A stretch of DNA of 64,000 nt. Origin: Helopsaltes ochotensis (Eukaryota; Chordata; Aves; Passeriformes; Locustellidae). This document shows positions 25,258 to 38,713 of the stretch, piece after piece. The notes under the pieces were generated by a model. That model was not told the DNA's origin and did no database searches. It worked only from the letters and a program-made list of their open reading frames with translations. The stretch lies in contig VXBM01000017.1 of NCBI GenBank assembly GCA_013400155.1, forward strand, positions 1-64,000, read 5' to 3'. Made by a program: the position numbers and the translations under genes. Each line of letters begins with the position of its first letter. The first letter of the stretch is position 1.

Positions 25258-28200
25258 TTAAAAACTACCTGATAGCAACAAATAAAAGTTCTCTAAATTC
25301 TATGAAGGTCAAAAATAGTGCCTCTGGATCAGGGATTTGTTGAAGGTTGTATGAGTGTTATGGGAAGATGTTTATGTTCTGTGTAGTATTTTGTGACAAG
25401 TGGTAGAGAACAGCTACAAAGTAGATGCAGTCGTTACGTAAAGATATCTGTAATTAAGCCTCTTGTTTTGTCATGTTTTCCCCTTTTAGGAGATGGAGCC
25501 ATCTTTTATTTCAGATAGTTAGTTGCATTTTGGGAAATATTTCGTTGTTTGAGGCCCAAGTCTAATTTACTGCATATATGAATTCACTGCACAGGAAATG
25601 CTTAACAACATCTAAAAAGCTTCAGTGGGCGCCACGCTGCTTAAAAGTATCCAGAAGAATAATATGAAAATATAAAGGCTAAAAATTAGTTGATGAAAAA
25701 TATTGGCCTATAAGATAAGAACTATGGAAGGTTGTAAATTAATATTTAGGGCACATACTTCAAAATTGGAAAAGGCTAAATATGATTTACCTTGCTAGCA
25801 AAGCTGTTGGCTGTGTGGATTACATTCATCATTATCACTTATTACAGCCACCTCAAGATGAATGGCACAGGCTGACACCAGCCATTTGGCTCCTGAGGTG
25901 AATATGATCATAGACTTCTCGTAAATAGTACTCATTTCTGTCTCCAGCCTTCTTGGTTTTGATAACTCTCTGCTGTAAATACTGGTTGCCTACTTTTGTA
26001 CCACATGGTACATCCCAGTGCTTTTAAGTATTGTATTTAAGTGCTTTCACAGCTGCTGCAGCTTTTATACTGGGTGTACATCTCTGTAACTTGCATAAAT
26101 CAAATGGTAACTCTGTCTTCAGAGTGAACTTCGGTGTTTCCGTCACTCAAGAGCGTCCTTAGACTCTCTTATAAGCATGTGCTCCTCAGTTTCTCTGTGC
26201 AGTTCATCCACACCAAAAGTTGTGTCTCTTTATATGCTCTAAATTTTAGTGTTGGGATTTTTTTGTTTCACTCAGTTTCATGTTTACTTTGTGAAATCAC
26301 TGTTTATGGATCTCTTTCTTCCTCTCCTATACTATCGCTGTTTAGCCCCACAGACTGCCCACACAGGGGAAGATGGCTGTGGATATTTTAAATTCTTGTT
26401 TTAGCTAATTTAAAGGAAGTGAGCCAATGCAACATGCATTTGTTTCAGTCATTGCAATGACATGTTAGCTGACTCATCAGTATGAGCCAAGAGAAACCTG
26501 TAGAAATGTGGAATGCTATCAGCTGGTCAGTAAATAAAACCTCTCCTTCATAAGCCTTGTGGCTTTGAAAGTTGCTTTGTCATCAGAAAACAGCACCCTT
26601 ATTAAGAAGCTACTGTGGTGCTGAAACAGACTACATCAGAGTAGGAGAATCTACTGGAAGTCTTTTAGCAATTACCCAGATGAAGACACAGCTGATGATC
26701 TGTAATGGTCTGCTTTGCAAAGAAGCATGGGCAGTTCTTACCGTGGAAACAGGGGCATTCATCAACACAAAAGTACTAGAAACATCCCTAAAATCTTTCT
26801 TTGTTGCACTCCCTTACAACAATTCCCTTAATTTTCCTATGTCAGATTAGCACTACAGAGGTTTTGGTCTGTTGTATGATGGAAGAAAGTACAAACTGGT
26901 CATAAAATGTAGGGAGTGATGAAATGATCCACACTGCAATTACTCTGTGCTCCAGAGTTCTCACCATGCTGGGTGCTTGCAGAGTAACCCTCTGGGGGCT
27001 GTGCATGAGTGTGCAAGGACAGCATGTGAAAGGAGCCATGCAGGAAAGGAACAAGGGCCTTTAGAAGGTAATGGACTTGTCAAGCATATATTATCATTTA
27101 TTAAAGTCATTAATGAATAACTGATTATTAATGAATGACTGATATTGTTGGTATAACGTTGAACTCTTAAATCATTAGAAGCATTTGAAGTGTCTGTGCA
27201 CTTGTGGAAGTGCTTGCACACACAGAGTTCATGTGTTAAACGTGCTGGAACATTTTCTGCTGAGATTCCCAGCAGAAGAAAAGCACTAGAGCTACTGTTG
27301 AATACAAGCTGGTCTGGCTAATCTCCAGAGAACTAGAATCAGTCTCTGGGTCACTGTTCAGCAAGCGCTGAATACTGTCAGACTGAATTGGTTTAGGACT
27401 GTCTTCAGGTCAGAGGCAGACAATTCTGTAGGCTTTGTGAACCATTCAAGCCCATTAACAAGCAACAGTTTACACACTAAGGATATTTGTCTTTCCTTGG
27501 GATTTATTTAGGTATGGGTCTCCATACCTGAAGCCAATGATGAAGAAAAGTACATGTGGAAGCTGTCCACATTTTTGAGAATCTCTGTAAAGCTAGAAAA
27601 GGACTTTAGGGTACACACTACTGTTTGTTTGCATAGTCCATAGTTAGAGTCTCATGGCACTGTTATTTCTCAAATGAAAAAAGTGAAAGAATCCTGTGTT
27701 TACATGTATAGCATCCTTGCAAAGCAACCTCTGAAACGCTGTGACTTGAAGATTCCGAGGGGGAAAAAAAGGACATATCTTCATGGCAGGAGGATCACAT
27801 TCAAATAATTTTCTTGATGCAAATGGAATGGTGAAGGAATATTTTTTTAAAAATTTAATTACAGGTTGTCAGACTGTTTTCATAGTTCAGTAAAGACTTT
27901 ATTTTTCACCTAAATAACAACATTGTCAGTACTAGTTAATGAATATCATCAGAATGGGCTTATTTCTGTTGGCTCAAACTCCTCTTACACAGAAGGATTT
28001 TTTAAAAAATGGAGTTGATTTTATTGTATTTCACTTTGATTCAAAAGCATTTTATTTATAGTTATCATTTAATAACTTGCTGAGTACATTTAAACATGCC
28101 ATACATTCACTAGTTGTGGTATGCAGTCAGAGGGAATGCACACAAAGATATTGGTAGAAAATAATTATGTGTATTTGACCACTTGACAGCAAACTGTAAT

Positions 28201-31200
28201 GAATCTAGCAAAAACATCCATCTTATTAGCTTTTAGATACATCATGGCTTATGTTCAAGAAAGCAGAAGAGGTATTCATAGTAGTGTTGTAAGAAGAAGC
28301 TGTGTTATCAGAAGGATGAAAACTTTTCAAATGAATGTTTAATCACTTGCAGTTTTTATTTTACTGTCTAAAATTAGGAGAGGTTTTTGTTGTTTTGTTT
28401 TTTTTTTTCTCAGAGCTAAGTCATTGTGCTTGCACCACGCTTCAATTGCATGCCATTTACTCTCCTTGCACACTGAGAAAAAAATGGTATTGCTAATCTA
28501 GGCTGAGATTCTTCTGCTGTGTGCAACTTGTCATACTTAATGTGAATGAACCAATGCAAGAGAAAGCTGTTTTAATTGTGTTCCCCTTTCCTCATGAGAT
28601 TTCAGTTCCAGAAGTGTGTCAAAGTCAGAATCCCAAATGCTTAAATTTGCTACCTCTCACTTTTTATACAGTCTCATCAGAGAAGATTCCTTTTTTTTTT
28701 TTTTTACTCAGGTTTTTAAACCACAATTGACTTTGTGGAAATAGTTACAGAATAAATGCAAACCCAGAAAAAAATGAAGATATTTATTTTCTAGTGGAAG
28801 TCTATGATAAGTATGTGAATGTATGCAAACATGGCAAACTTCTATCTCAGATTAGTTGCCCTGGTACTGTCTGAATAGTGATTTAGAAGGGAAGTACATT
28901 TCTTTTGCTCTATTGTGGGAGTTATCTGCTGCTTTTCATCAGTTCACACAAACTGCCAAAGCCAATGTCTCCGTTACCCTCCTTACACCTAATGCACTTT
29001 CTCTATAAACCCTGGGGATTAAACCAAGCTTTTATAACTGGCAGCATGGCATTGCAAGGGATGAAGGCAAGGCGAGAAAAAAAATATATTAAAGCTTCTG
29101 ACTAGGACACCAGGACCATTGCTCATCATCAGAGCTGTCCTTGTGAAATGTTGATACTTCCAGCAGTCCTTGGAAAGTCATACTTTGTCACTAAATGGAA
29201 AACAGCAATTATGCTCTGATGGATGTTCAAGATTACAGTATTTCTTATTCCCAATTTTTACAGCTTCAAATAAATATCTCCCTTGTTTCCCGCTGTCTTA
29301 CTGCTCCCAAAGAGTGCATTCACAAGTGAAAAAGTCCTAGATGTGATAGCTAGACTATCTGTGTAATGCCTTTTTCTACTACCATGGGAAGTCAATATTT
29401 CATTTACATTTCTTTCCTCTGAAACCCCAATCTCCTTCATACTCTCCATTTTCTGAATTTTAGAATCAGGGTGGGTCTTCCCAGCTTGTCCTTTTACATG
29501 TGAACAAACTTCTCTTTGTCATAGCTTGCCACTTTTCCTTTCAAAGTTTGTAATTCTAAATCAAAGCTTCTGTTTTTGTTTTGTGACTAAAACCTTATTG
29601 GAAAAATGCTACTTTTCTCATAAAGACTTATTGCTACAGCTCCTGCTACACACACAATTTCCTGCTCTTTAGGCCATCCTTTGACATTTTTCTACCTCAA
29701 GTATACTGATTGCTAAAGGAAAAAAGGGTCAAGATTTGAACACCTTAGGTTTTCAAGTCCTGCTTCTATTTCTGAGGGACTAGACAAAAATCATAGATGG
29801 GTATAGGCTATGTGTTGCAGTTATTTCTTAATCCTTAGATGACTCCTTCCTATTGAGAGCCTTAAGTGAGATCTCTGAATTCTTTATTGAATGCGTGAGA
29901 ATTGTTAAGAATCTCATTACGGCGCCTGTAGCAGATACCCCAGCGTGGGAACACAAGGGCATAGGAAATCCAGAGAGGAATGCTTAACGTGTATGCATCT
30001 CCATTAGGAGTATACAAATCTTCATAAAGAAACCTGTATCTCTGTAAGGAATGTGGAGTCTTAAATCCTTTCCAGGTTTTAAAGTAAGCACATGCCTTTA
30101 AAATTATATGCATCCCAAAGGGGAAGATAGAGCTTCAAACCTGCTATTTCCAACTCCACAGAGTTTATTGGTTCCCTATCAGGATCTTCCAGTCCTTAGT
30201 CCTGTTTAGGAATTTCTGGCCTGGAGGTACCCTCCTGGCCCTAAGGATGTACACCCATTTTGCATAAAAGAATTAGAGATCAGTTCATAGACTCAGTGAA
30301 AATGATGCTTCAGCCCTGAAATTCAACGGTCACATTAGACAGAAGGTGTGGGCAGCTGCTCACAGAAAAACTCCACTTCCATGGCTGGCTTTTTTCCACC
30401 TCACCAAAAATCATGCTATTTAGAACCCCTGCAATTGTAACAACAAATAAGCACAAATTAATATAAACTCTAAAAATTTCCATAAATTACATGGCAAATT
30501 TTCTCTTTTGGTATTGTAGCAACCTTTTCCAAATGTGGATTTTTTGTGGTGGTGATTTCCTTTTATTCACTAGTTTTACACCAGTGGATTATCTCCTGAT
30601 TTATGTTAATGAAAGTCAGAAGACTAATTTCTTATAAAAACAATTTTCACACACTATTTTTCACTTTCCTGCTATTTGTATTTATTCCATGTAGCATATT
30701 GTCCTTTCTGTAATTTTAAAATTTCTCCTTCTTTTATCCTTTCAAATGTATTTATCCACAGATGTCTCATTTATCCAGAGGCAGTGCAAAAAATAACTAG
30801 AAGACATCTACACCTAAAAGACCCTTCAATTTCCCTTTCCCACAAACAGTTAAAGCATTAGAAAAGAATGAACGAGAATAAAATACTAAAAAAGGTATAC
30901 AAATGGATCTCTGTAATGGTCTCTCAATATTTCCCAGATAATAGAGCTGTTAGATCCACATTAGATCATGGTTCCTTATTAGTACTCACTACAATGTGTC
31001 TGCTGTCATGAGATCATGTATTGAGAGTTCTTTTAATATGTATTTTTTAAGTCTATGTTGCTATCCAGGTTTCTATTTCTATTCTTGCCCAGTAAGCAGC
31101 ATCCATTTTCTCCTTGTACTGCAGATTCCTTTTGCCTACTTTATTGACTTCATGCCTTTATCAGAATCAGCACAGCTTTTAATGTAACTAGTGAGCCTGT

Positions 31201-32950
31201 CATTAGGGACTTGATGGAAGCCTTCCTCAAATTGTAAATAAATTATACTTTATGTATGGCCATTATCATCTTTCTCTAGGGGTTTCAATGGCTCCAAGCT
31301 TTTGTGCTATAGACCGTATCCCTTTAGGCAAGATATCCCTTCAGGATATTTCCCTTCAGGCATGATATGCTGGTTGTAGTCATTACAATATTACTTTGAT
31401 TATTCTCTAAATTACCCCTCATTACTGTACATTTTCTTTGCTTTTCTCATTACAGATGTAAACATTGTGTGTCTGTTGTGTTTTCACTCATCCTTCCATT
31501 CAACTTCTTAATATGCAGCTTCTCTCAGAGATTTTTTTGATGGATTTGGAACAAAAAGAAAAAATCTTTCTAGCCATGTATGTCATGTCTAAAAATATGG
31601 GAATTCAGAATACGGTTTCATATTTAATTTAGTTAATTAATGAACCAATTAGTCACAAAAGCATATTAAAATTCAGCTTTATGACTCTTTTGGGAAGTAT
31701 TAATGAAAAGGTCTTGCTCTACATCTTGTCAACTGACCTGGGCTCTATCAAAGCTATAATAAGAGAAGTAAATTCCAGAGGTGAAGGGCTTTTGCTAAGA
31801 ATTTGCTGTCAACATCCCCTGACATTTACGTTTAGGGACTCAAGTGCTGCAGATGACCCCAGCTGTCATGGTGGAACACAAGAGGAGAAGTAGGTTAGTT
31901 AATTACAGTCATTCAAAACCTTGCCAATGCTTACAAGTTCTCTGTTATGATTCCCACTGGGCTACATGATTTCATGGGCATGAACACTATTGTCCATTAC
32001 ATCACATCCTATGGGAGCATGAGAGCATTTATTAGGGAGAATAGCATTTGTACAACAGCATTTGAAGCTGACATATTCAGAAAGTTCTTATGACCTTAAT
32101 GACTTTATTTTTAGTTTTTGAACATTAGGTATATGCCCCTAGTATGCACACATAACAGATGCAATACAATTTCTAGAAGTACACATTTGTAAAACAGAAG
32201 CAGAACTCTTTAAGATTCACAGAAATTTGAGTCTTCCTTTGACAAGATTTTCATTCTTCATTGCCTGTAACAATCTGAAGACAATTTATGAATGTGTTCT
32301 TTTTATGATCCCTTTTCATAAACTCATAGGTTGATCTTCACTTCCAGCGATCTTTTCACTCACTGCTGACATATGTAATTTATATTCTGTTTCCACAGAA
32401 GACATTAGCCTTATATTTGAATCTGTGCTCAGAAGAACTCATGAAAACAGATGCATGGGTAAATTTCCTTTTCCTTTCTAGGACTTCTGGTTTTATAAAA
32501 TTCATTAGAACTACCTTTTTTCTATGAAGCAGAATTAATAAGATAATTACTCTTGTACACTCACCACCACCCATTCCTACCAAATGCTTGACAGTGTTGA
32601 AATTATTCAGGAGTATTAGCCATATTTTAAGGAAGTAACCTGGCATTGTGTGACATTTCAACATTATTGTTCTAATGCTGATGAGTCCCATTTTGGGTGT
32701 CAGACCACATAGCTCAAGGCATTTTAATAATAAGAATTATGGAGATGATCTTTCTTTCTTATTGTATGTCAGTAAGGAGCAGCAGTGGTCATGAAAACAG
32801 AGTCCAAATTAATCCATGAGACAGTTGTCTAAACCAGCTGATGCTCTTCTCTAAGCAAAGCTGGAAGCTGTGAAGGATGAAGATACACCTTCATCAGCAT
32901 AAGAGACTTTTATGTGTTATCCTTGTTTCGTTGATTAGTGTCTAAAACCA
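25258..32950. other. Non-coding, AT-rich unique sequence
   Basis: No gene is supported; open frames reach at most about 100 codons and are unlike known proteins. Noted items are a palindromic C/EBP-like site with a nearby AP-1 consensus (26448-26476), and three CCCTTCAGG-like units spaced 15-17 bp apart at 31319-31360. Old interspersed repeats may be present but were not recognisable by eye. Confidence 0.6.
26448..26476. promoter_or_regulatory. Possible C/EBP plus AP-1 site pair
   Basis: GTCATTGCAATGAC (26448-26461) is a perfect 14-bp palindrome whose centre, ATTGCAAT, resembles the dimeric C/EBP site. Nine bases downstream is TGACTCA (26470-26476), a perfect AP-1 heptamer. What is seen is the motif pair; that it is an enhancer is inference. 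A CCAAT word and ATGCAT also lie within 40 bases upstream. Confidence 0.3.
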
Positions 32951-33650
32951 GGATCACACGGAATCACACAAAATCAGACAGAATCACTAGGTTGGAAGAG
33001 ACCTTTACGATCAGTCCAGCCTGTGCCTTAACACTTTAACTAAACCATGGCACCAAGGGCCACATTCAATCATTTTTTAAACATCCAGGGATGGTGACTC
33101 CATCACCTCCCCAGGCAGACCATTCCAGTACTCCTCTGGACGCGCTCAAGTGTCTCAACGTCCTTCCTAAACTGAGGGGCAGAGCTGGACACAGCACTCA
33201 GAGTCCTTCCTAAACTGAGGGGCAGAGCTGGGCACAGCACTCAGTGTCCTTCCTGAACTGAGGGAAAGACCTGGACACAGCACTCAGTGCCCTTCCTGAA
33301 CTGAGGGAAAGACCTGGACACAGCACTCAGTGTCCTTCCTGAACTGAGGGCTCAGAGCTGGACACAGCACTTGAGGTACGGCTTCACCAGTGCTAGGTAC
33401 AGGGGAAGAATGACCTCCCTGCTCCTCCTGGCCACACCACTCCTGACACAGGCCAGGATGCCACCGGCCTTCTTGGCCACCAGGGCACACTGCTGGTTCA
33501 TGTTCAGCTGCTCTCACCAGCACCCCCAGGTCCTCTTCTGCCTGGGCACTGTCCAGCCACACTGTCCCCAGCCTGTAATGTTGCAGGTATTTATTCTGGA
33601 AAAAATGCAGGACTCAGCACTTGGACTTCATCTTCTTGGACTCTGCCCAG
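32951..33650 (-). mobile_element. CR1 LINE fragment, 5'-truncated, minus strand
   Basis: The left edge begins with degenerate GAATCACA units, the reverse complement of the CR1 3' terminal repeat. It is followed by AGGTTGGAAGAGACCTTTA and GGATGGTGACTCCATCACC, which are hallmark reverse-complement words of the avian CR1 3' end. Further right the minus strand encodes broken pieces of the C-terminal part of the CR1 ORF2 (reverse transcriptase) region; a minus-strand frame at 33284-33562 is the longest remnant. The element is truncated at its 5' end near 33650, as is usual for CR1. There is an apparent internal deletion near 33115-33130, and a 43-bp tandem expansion is inserted inside. It cannot encode an active protein. 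Exact right boundary uncertain by tens of bases. Confidence 0.9.
33161..33376. repeat. Five-copy 43-bp tandem repeat inside CR1
   Basis: Units begin with TCCTTCC (CCCTTCC in the fourth) at 33161, 33204, 33247, 33290 and 33333, a strict 43-bp period, each containing a CTGAGGG core and a GCACAGCAC or GACACAGCAC word. A single copy of this sequence is normal in CR1 at this point, so the array arose by expansion after or during insertion. Because 43 is not a multiple of three, the expansion shifts the CR1 reading frame. Units 3 and 4 share AGGGAAAGACCTGG, while units 1, 2 and 5 keep CAGAGCTGG, so the copies have begun to diverge or came from two expansion steps. Confidence 0.9.
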
Positions 33651-33974
33651 GTTGAAGGATGCCTTAGGCCACTTCTTAGTCTTGTTAGTTTGCTCTTTTT
33701 TGCAAGCTTCCTGAAAGGACATTCTGAAAAAATTTGTAAGTTACTTAAAAAAAAAAAAACCTACTTGTTGATAAATCTATTTTCTTTATTGTAGAGAATC
33801 CACCTAAAAGAGATTATTAAATGCTTGCACACACTAAGGCATTTATCCATGAAGAAAAGAAAATTAATGTTTAGAGACCTTATTCTGTGACTTCAAGGTA
33901 CAGACTGACGTTTGAAATATGAGCCTAGATTTGGGGTTTCTGAAGTAATAATATACTCAAAATGATTGAGAACT
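33651..33974. other. Spacer between two head-to-head CR1 copies
   Basis: About 320 bases of AT-rich sequence with a 13-base A run near 33745 and no gene or recognised repeat. The 5' truncation points of the two CR1 elements face each other across it. Confidence 0.5.
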
Positions 33975-34991
33975 GAACAGCAAATCTCAGAGAGTTGTAA
34001 TCAGTTGTACAGGGTCTAACTGGAGGCCTGTCTCTAGTGGTGTTCCCCAAGGTTCAATACTGAGTCAGGTTTGGTTTAATTTATTCAGCAATGACTTGGA
34101 TGAAGGGACAGAAGCCTCCTCATCGAGTTCACTGACAACACAAAGCTGGGAGGAGTGGGCAACATCCCAGAGGTCTCTGTGCAGCCTCTCAGAAGGAACT
34201 CCACAGTTTGGAGGGATGGGAAGAGAAGAATCATTTGAAATTCAACAAAGGTGAGTTCAGGATCCTGCACCTGGGGAAGAATAACCCCATGGACCAGGAC
34301 AGCTTGGGGGCTGATCTGCTGGGAAGCAGCTCTGTGGAGAAGAATGTGGGGGTCCTAGTGGGCAACAAGCTGTGTCTCCTGGTGGGCAAGAAGGCCAAGA
34401 GTATCCTCAGGATATGGGGAAGGACCTTGCTGACAGGCCAAGGGAATAGATCCTGCTCCTCTACTCAGGCCAGGTGAGGTGCATCTGGAATATTGTGTCC
34501 AGTTCTGGGTTCTTCAGTACACGAGAGACATGTAGCTCCTGGAGCAGGTCCAGCAGTGGTGACAAAGATGATTAGGATTAAAGTGTCTTTCTTACAAGGA
34601 TGGACTGAGGGTGCTGGGGCTGTTCAGCCTCAAGAAGGGACAGCTGAGACGGGACTTATCAGTGCCCTTAAGTATCTGAATGGAGGACATCAGAAAATGG
34701 AGCCAGGCCGTGCTCAGTGTTGCTGGGCAATAGCACAAGAGGTGACAGGCAGAAACTGACTCACAGAAGTTCCAGTGAGGAAGAATTTCTCTACTGTGCG
34801 AGTGACCATACATTGGAACAGACCGCCCGGAGAGACTGTGGAGTGTCCCTCACTGGAGATAGTCAAGAACAATCTGGACACAATCCTGTACGGTGTGCAC
34901 TGGCATGGCCCTGCCTGAGCGGGGAGGTGGGACCAGACTCACCCCCTGTGGTCCCTTCCAACCTGGCCCCTTTCTGTGATCCTATGATTTT
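33975..34991 (+). mobile_element. CR1 LINE fragment, 5'-truncated, plus strand
   Basis: About 1 kb of the 3' part of a CR1 element. Words typical of the family run in order: ACTGGAGGCCTGTC, GTGGTGTTCCCCAAGG, AATGACTTGGATGAAGGG, then a reverse-transcriptase C-terminal remnant whose best-preserved peptide is LKFNKGEFRILHLGKNNPM (frame from 34208). Next comes the usual 3' region (AAGTATCTGAATGGAGG, GTGACAGGCAGAAAC), and it ends in a degenerate TGTGATCCTATGAT 3' repeat at about 34977-34990. Stops and frameshifts break the frame (for example at 34475), so it is dead. It is more diverged in places than the word matches alone suggest, and the left boundary is approximate. Confidence 0.92.
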
Positions 34992-35490
34992 TACTAAGAG
35001 TATTTAAACCTCCAAAGCAAATTCAAGATTTTAAAGAAGGTATATGAAAATATCCTCGAACTCTGCTTCAAAATAAAGTATACTTTCTTTACATTGAACA
35101 AATAATTCTAGATTTACCCAACAAAGGCCTGAGTCTTTAGTCTCCAGGACATTTATTTTTGTTAAGATAAGCTATCACCCTTAAAGTATCAGTTGTGACT
35201 TTAAAGGAATTATGTACTACAGATTTTTCAAAAATTAATTTTAATATTCTAAATGGCAGCAATGCTTCAGCAAGAACTTTAAGTAGGTATATGTAAAGCA
35301 TCCTGCCAAGAGACACACTGCTCACAAAACTCTTCTCCAACAAGCATTCTTTAGAACTTCCTTTGTTTTTAGTTTCTGTTTGATATATGAGGGGAGAGTT
35401 TAGCAATTATAGCAACCTTTATCTATACACAAATGTCAGAAAATCTATATATCTCTTCTCACCAATTCTTCTAGTTGATGATGGCAACAT

Positions 35491-35513
35491 TTAAATTAAA
35501 ATTAAAATTAAAT
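35491..35513. repeat. (AATTAA)n-like simple repeat
   Basis: Short imperfect repeat of AATTAAA units; neutral simple sequence. Confidence 0.65.
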
Positions 35514-38500
35514 ATTGTCTCATAACAGAGACAGTAATTGTCATCACTGATGATTATGAACTACCTGCCTAACAATCAGGAAATGACTCAATTTTGATGT
35601 TATCTATGCTTGTTAGAAACCTGAAAGAAATGCCTTTTCCTAATTGTGTTTCAGGATCTGTATAGTATCACAAATAAAAGTTTCTGTCTTCTAGAAGCTC
35701 ATGCTTAATGGAAAAATACCACTTAATTTAAAAAAATTCAGCTTTCTTTTTTCAGTTGTTGGAATTTTCTTTTTAGAATGGTCTACCATCCCATCAGATT
35801 TAATTTGCATGTAGAAATAGATCATTTTACCTCATTATTTTTTTGGCTAACTTGAAATGGAGTTTCAATCATCATATAAAATGAGAGAGCTCTTAGTCAC
35901 ATTTGAGAATTAATATATAAAATCCTTTCTTTCTCCAATGTTCTTTCTCATGTGTGCATGTACTGTCAGATTACAAGTAATTCAAGATTAGTGAAACATG
36001 GTCAGCTTGATTAACAACCGACAATTAAATCATTCCCTTGTGGAAGAACTTAATACTTTTTAATTCTTGCTATTGGGTTGTATAGATCTAGTACCTATTA
36101 CCCAGGCTGCCATCAGGGACAAAGGGAATAGTGTTAGCTTTACTTTGTCAAACTCCAGCAGAGCATGCAGGAACACCATGGGCAGGGTATTGTAAACTCC
36201 TATGATTCTATCCAGAGGATCTTCTATATAAAGCATCAAAATAATAATATTTTAGAAATTCCATGCTACAAAGTTAAATCTCTTCTGAAATAGCAGATTT
36301 TTACTTTGCCTGAAAGCAAACTGCAGACATGTATGTGCTTTACCCAATTATGTAAAACTGAACTCTGATGTGAACCTTTTGTGCAACATAAACTAACCAA
36401 GATAAGAGTGCAATTTGTCAACTGGTGTGGAGAAATACACAATATAAAAACAAATATTGAAAGAACTAAAGTAAGCATTGCACATACGATACACCAGTAA
36501 TAAATTGTTTAGAGCCCAGAACGACAACTTCAAGAGGAAGTCTAAGCTTGAGTATTCCCTAAGCCTTACTTTCGCTGCAAATACTGGCAGAAATTCACCC
36601 TTAAAAGCTTATCTTTTGCTATTTGAGATTGTGTGAGTGAGCCACTGTTTTAAAATTGTCACTGCCTTTTGAATAAAACCAGAATCAAGCACTGAAATAT
36701 TTAAATGTATTCTATATTTTCTAACTTGTGCAGTTACAGTTCAAAGCCTGCTAGATTTGAGACATAGTGATAAAAGTCTCTGTTGTATGCAGCACGGCTA
36801 TCACGGTGGCAGCCCTGCAAACTTTCCCTGTCTGATCTGTCAGCCTCTTGAAGGCATGATGCTCAGCAGCTGATAAAGTGCTCTATGCTGAAACCAAAAT
36901 TATGGGTTCTAATGAACCTCAGAAATGCTGCTGTCTTTGAAATGTGACTCCCTGTCCAGTGAGAATTGGGCTGTTTTCACAGTATTGAACAGCCACTGGA
37001 TGATAATGACCTTCAATAGCTACACCTTGGGGCTAGATTTGAGTTTGATACTAAGAGGTGAAAAGCTTTCAAACTCAGTACCAGTCCCTTGAGCTATTTA
37101 GTCCTTCCAATGACTTATGTCTTGGTAAACATAAATCCCCTTTGTCCTCATCATGCTTGTTGCTCTGCAGCAGGTTTTCTACAGGCTTTGTACCATTTTT
37201 TATTGTAGATTTTCTGTAGATTTGAACCCTATTCACATCATTCGATGTATGTTCTCGAAATGATGTTTGGTTTCATAGTCCAGCACCATAAATTAACTGT
37301 GGCTTTGCTGGGTTTTGAGGCTGCAGTGAAAAGAATTTGGGGAGCTGCACATTTCTTTGTCTTTCTCCTTGCTTTGGATTTCCTTGCAATCCAAAGCTCA
37401 GGCTCAATGGTTTGGTGCGTATTTCTCAGAAACCTCAAGGCTTAAAGTCAAATCAACTTTGTTAACAATATTGGGGGTAAAAAGTACATCTTTAAGGAAA
37501 TATGTGAATGAAAGGAATAAAGAAAGATAATCTCTCAGTTTTACTGACAACTCAGATTTTCTCTTTAACACAGATAAAACATTCTGCCCAGGATCCTTCT
37601 TTCCTCCTCGTCACTTCTGTTTTCCTCTTGATTGAGTAGGTCAGTAATGTAAACTGATAAACTGCTGAGAAACATGATGTGGACATGAGGACTTTCATCA
37701 AGCTTATCATTTTAGGATGGCCTCAGGTGAAAAACATGTATACCTACATGCTTGTACATGTTTGCTTTATACTGAACATTTATTAAATATTTTCATGACA
37801 GCTGTAAAACAGTAAGGTTCAAACTATAGTTCTGCATTTTGGGGAACTGACCGTGACACAGGGAATCCACACTAAAAGCTACAGCTCTAGAGCATTTTTA
37901 AAGTAATGTTCTTGACTAAATCCTTTCCTTACCTGGTGTAGCACCCACATATAGCTTTTTCCTTTAAACATTTCTGGTGAAAATTTCTTTCAGTTGTGTT
38001 TTTCTTTTGTTTTCTTTTTTTGTTTTTTAAACCACTGACTGATTATTACTGTATTTAGATCATGTCTTGTCCCTCCCTGCACATTTACTCACTCAAAATA
38101 ATGTCTTCTTACAAACAGATTAATTCAAATCCATTCAAATATAGCTTGGCTTGGAATACGTGTTTACAATGTACTTGATTGTAAAGACCCTAGTAGACTG
38201 CAAGCTTTATCAAACTAAGAATATAAAGCATAAAACCTTGTGTGCCTTTGTTGTTGTACTTTAATTCTGTTAATCGCCCTAGGTAAAGATTAGCTGCTGT
38301 TGTCAATTTAATTCAGCTTCAAACAAAGCAACAAGGTCACTTCTTTTTTTTTTTCTTTTTTTTTAAGCAAACAGGATTGAGTTGTCATGTAGTTCTAATA
38401 GGCAGCACAGGGAATCATTAGTCCACCTCAGCTCCCTGACTGATGGGCATTTCACTTCAGTCATCTGACTGAGCACTAGTGGCCCAGTACTATTGACACC

Positions 38501-38713
38501 ATGTCAGAGCTGAGAGAAGATGCCTTAATCGGCTCAGACACTCTCTGCATTGATTTGACAAGTTGCTGTAATGACCTTCTTGTTTTTCTGAAGGATTACT
38601 GTTTACCCAGGGAGGTGCTACTGAAAGCATGTGCTGCATTGTCATGGAAACTATTATTGTTGCATCTTGATCCCGCTAATGCTCTGGTGTGTGACACTGA
38701 TATGAGACACTGA
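38501..38713 (+). other. 70-codon ORF with good start context, in a possibly conserved block (tentative)
   Basis: The ATG sits in GACACCATGTC, a near-optimal vertebrate start context (A at -3 with CC following). The frame runs 70 codons to TGA, with acidic-leucine-rich composition starting MSELREDALIGSDTLCIDL and a later LSWKLLLLHLD stretch. No known family is recognised. The DNA around it (about 38440-38800) has a less AT-biased, motif-dense look, including GTCATGGAAAC, which resembles half of an RFX X-box. It could therefore equally be a conserved regulatory element with a fortuitous ORF. No splice sites or polyadenylation signal could be linked to it. Confidence 0.2.

Noticed and set aside
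36196..36215. TATGATTCTA word resembling a CR1 3' terminal repeat
   Set aside because: A single unit with no CR1 sequence before it.
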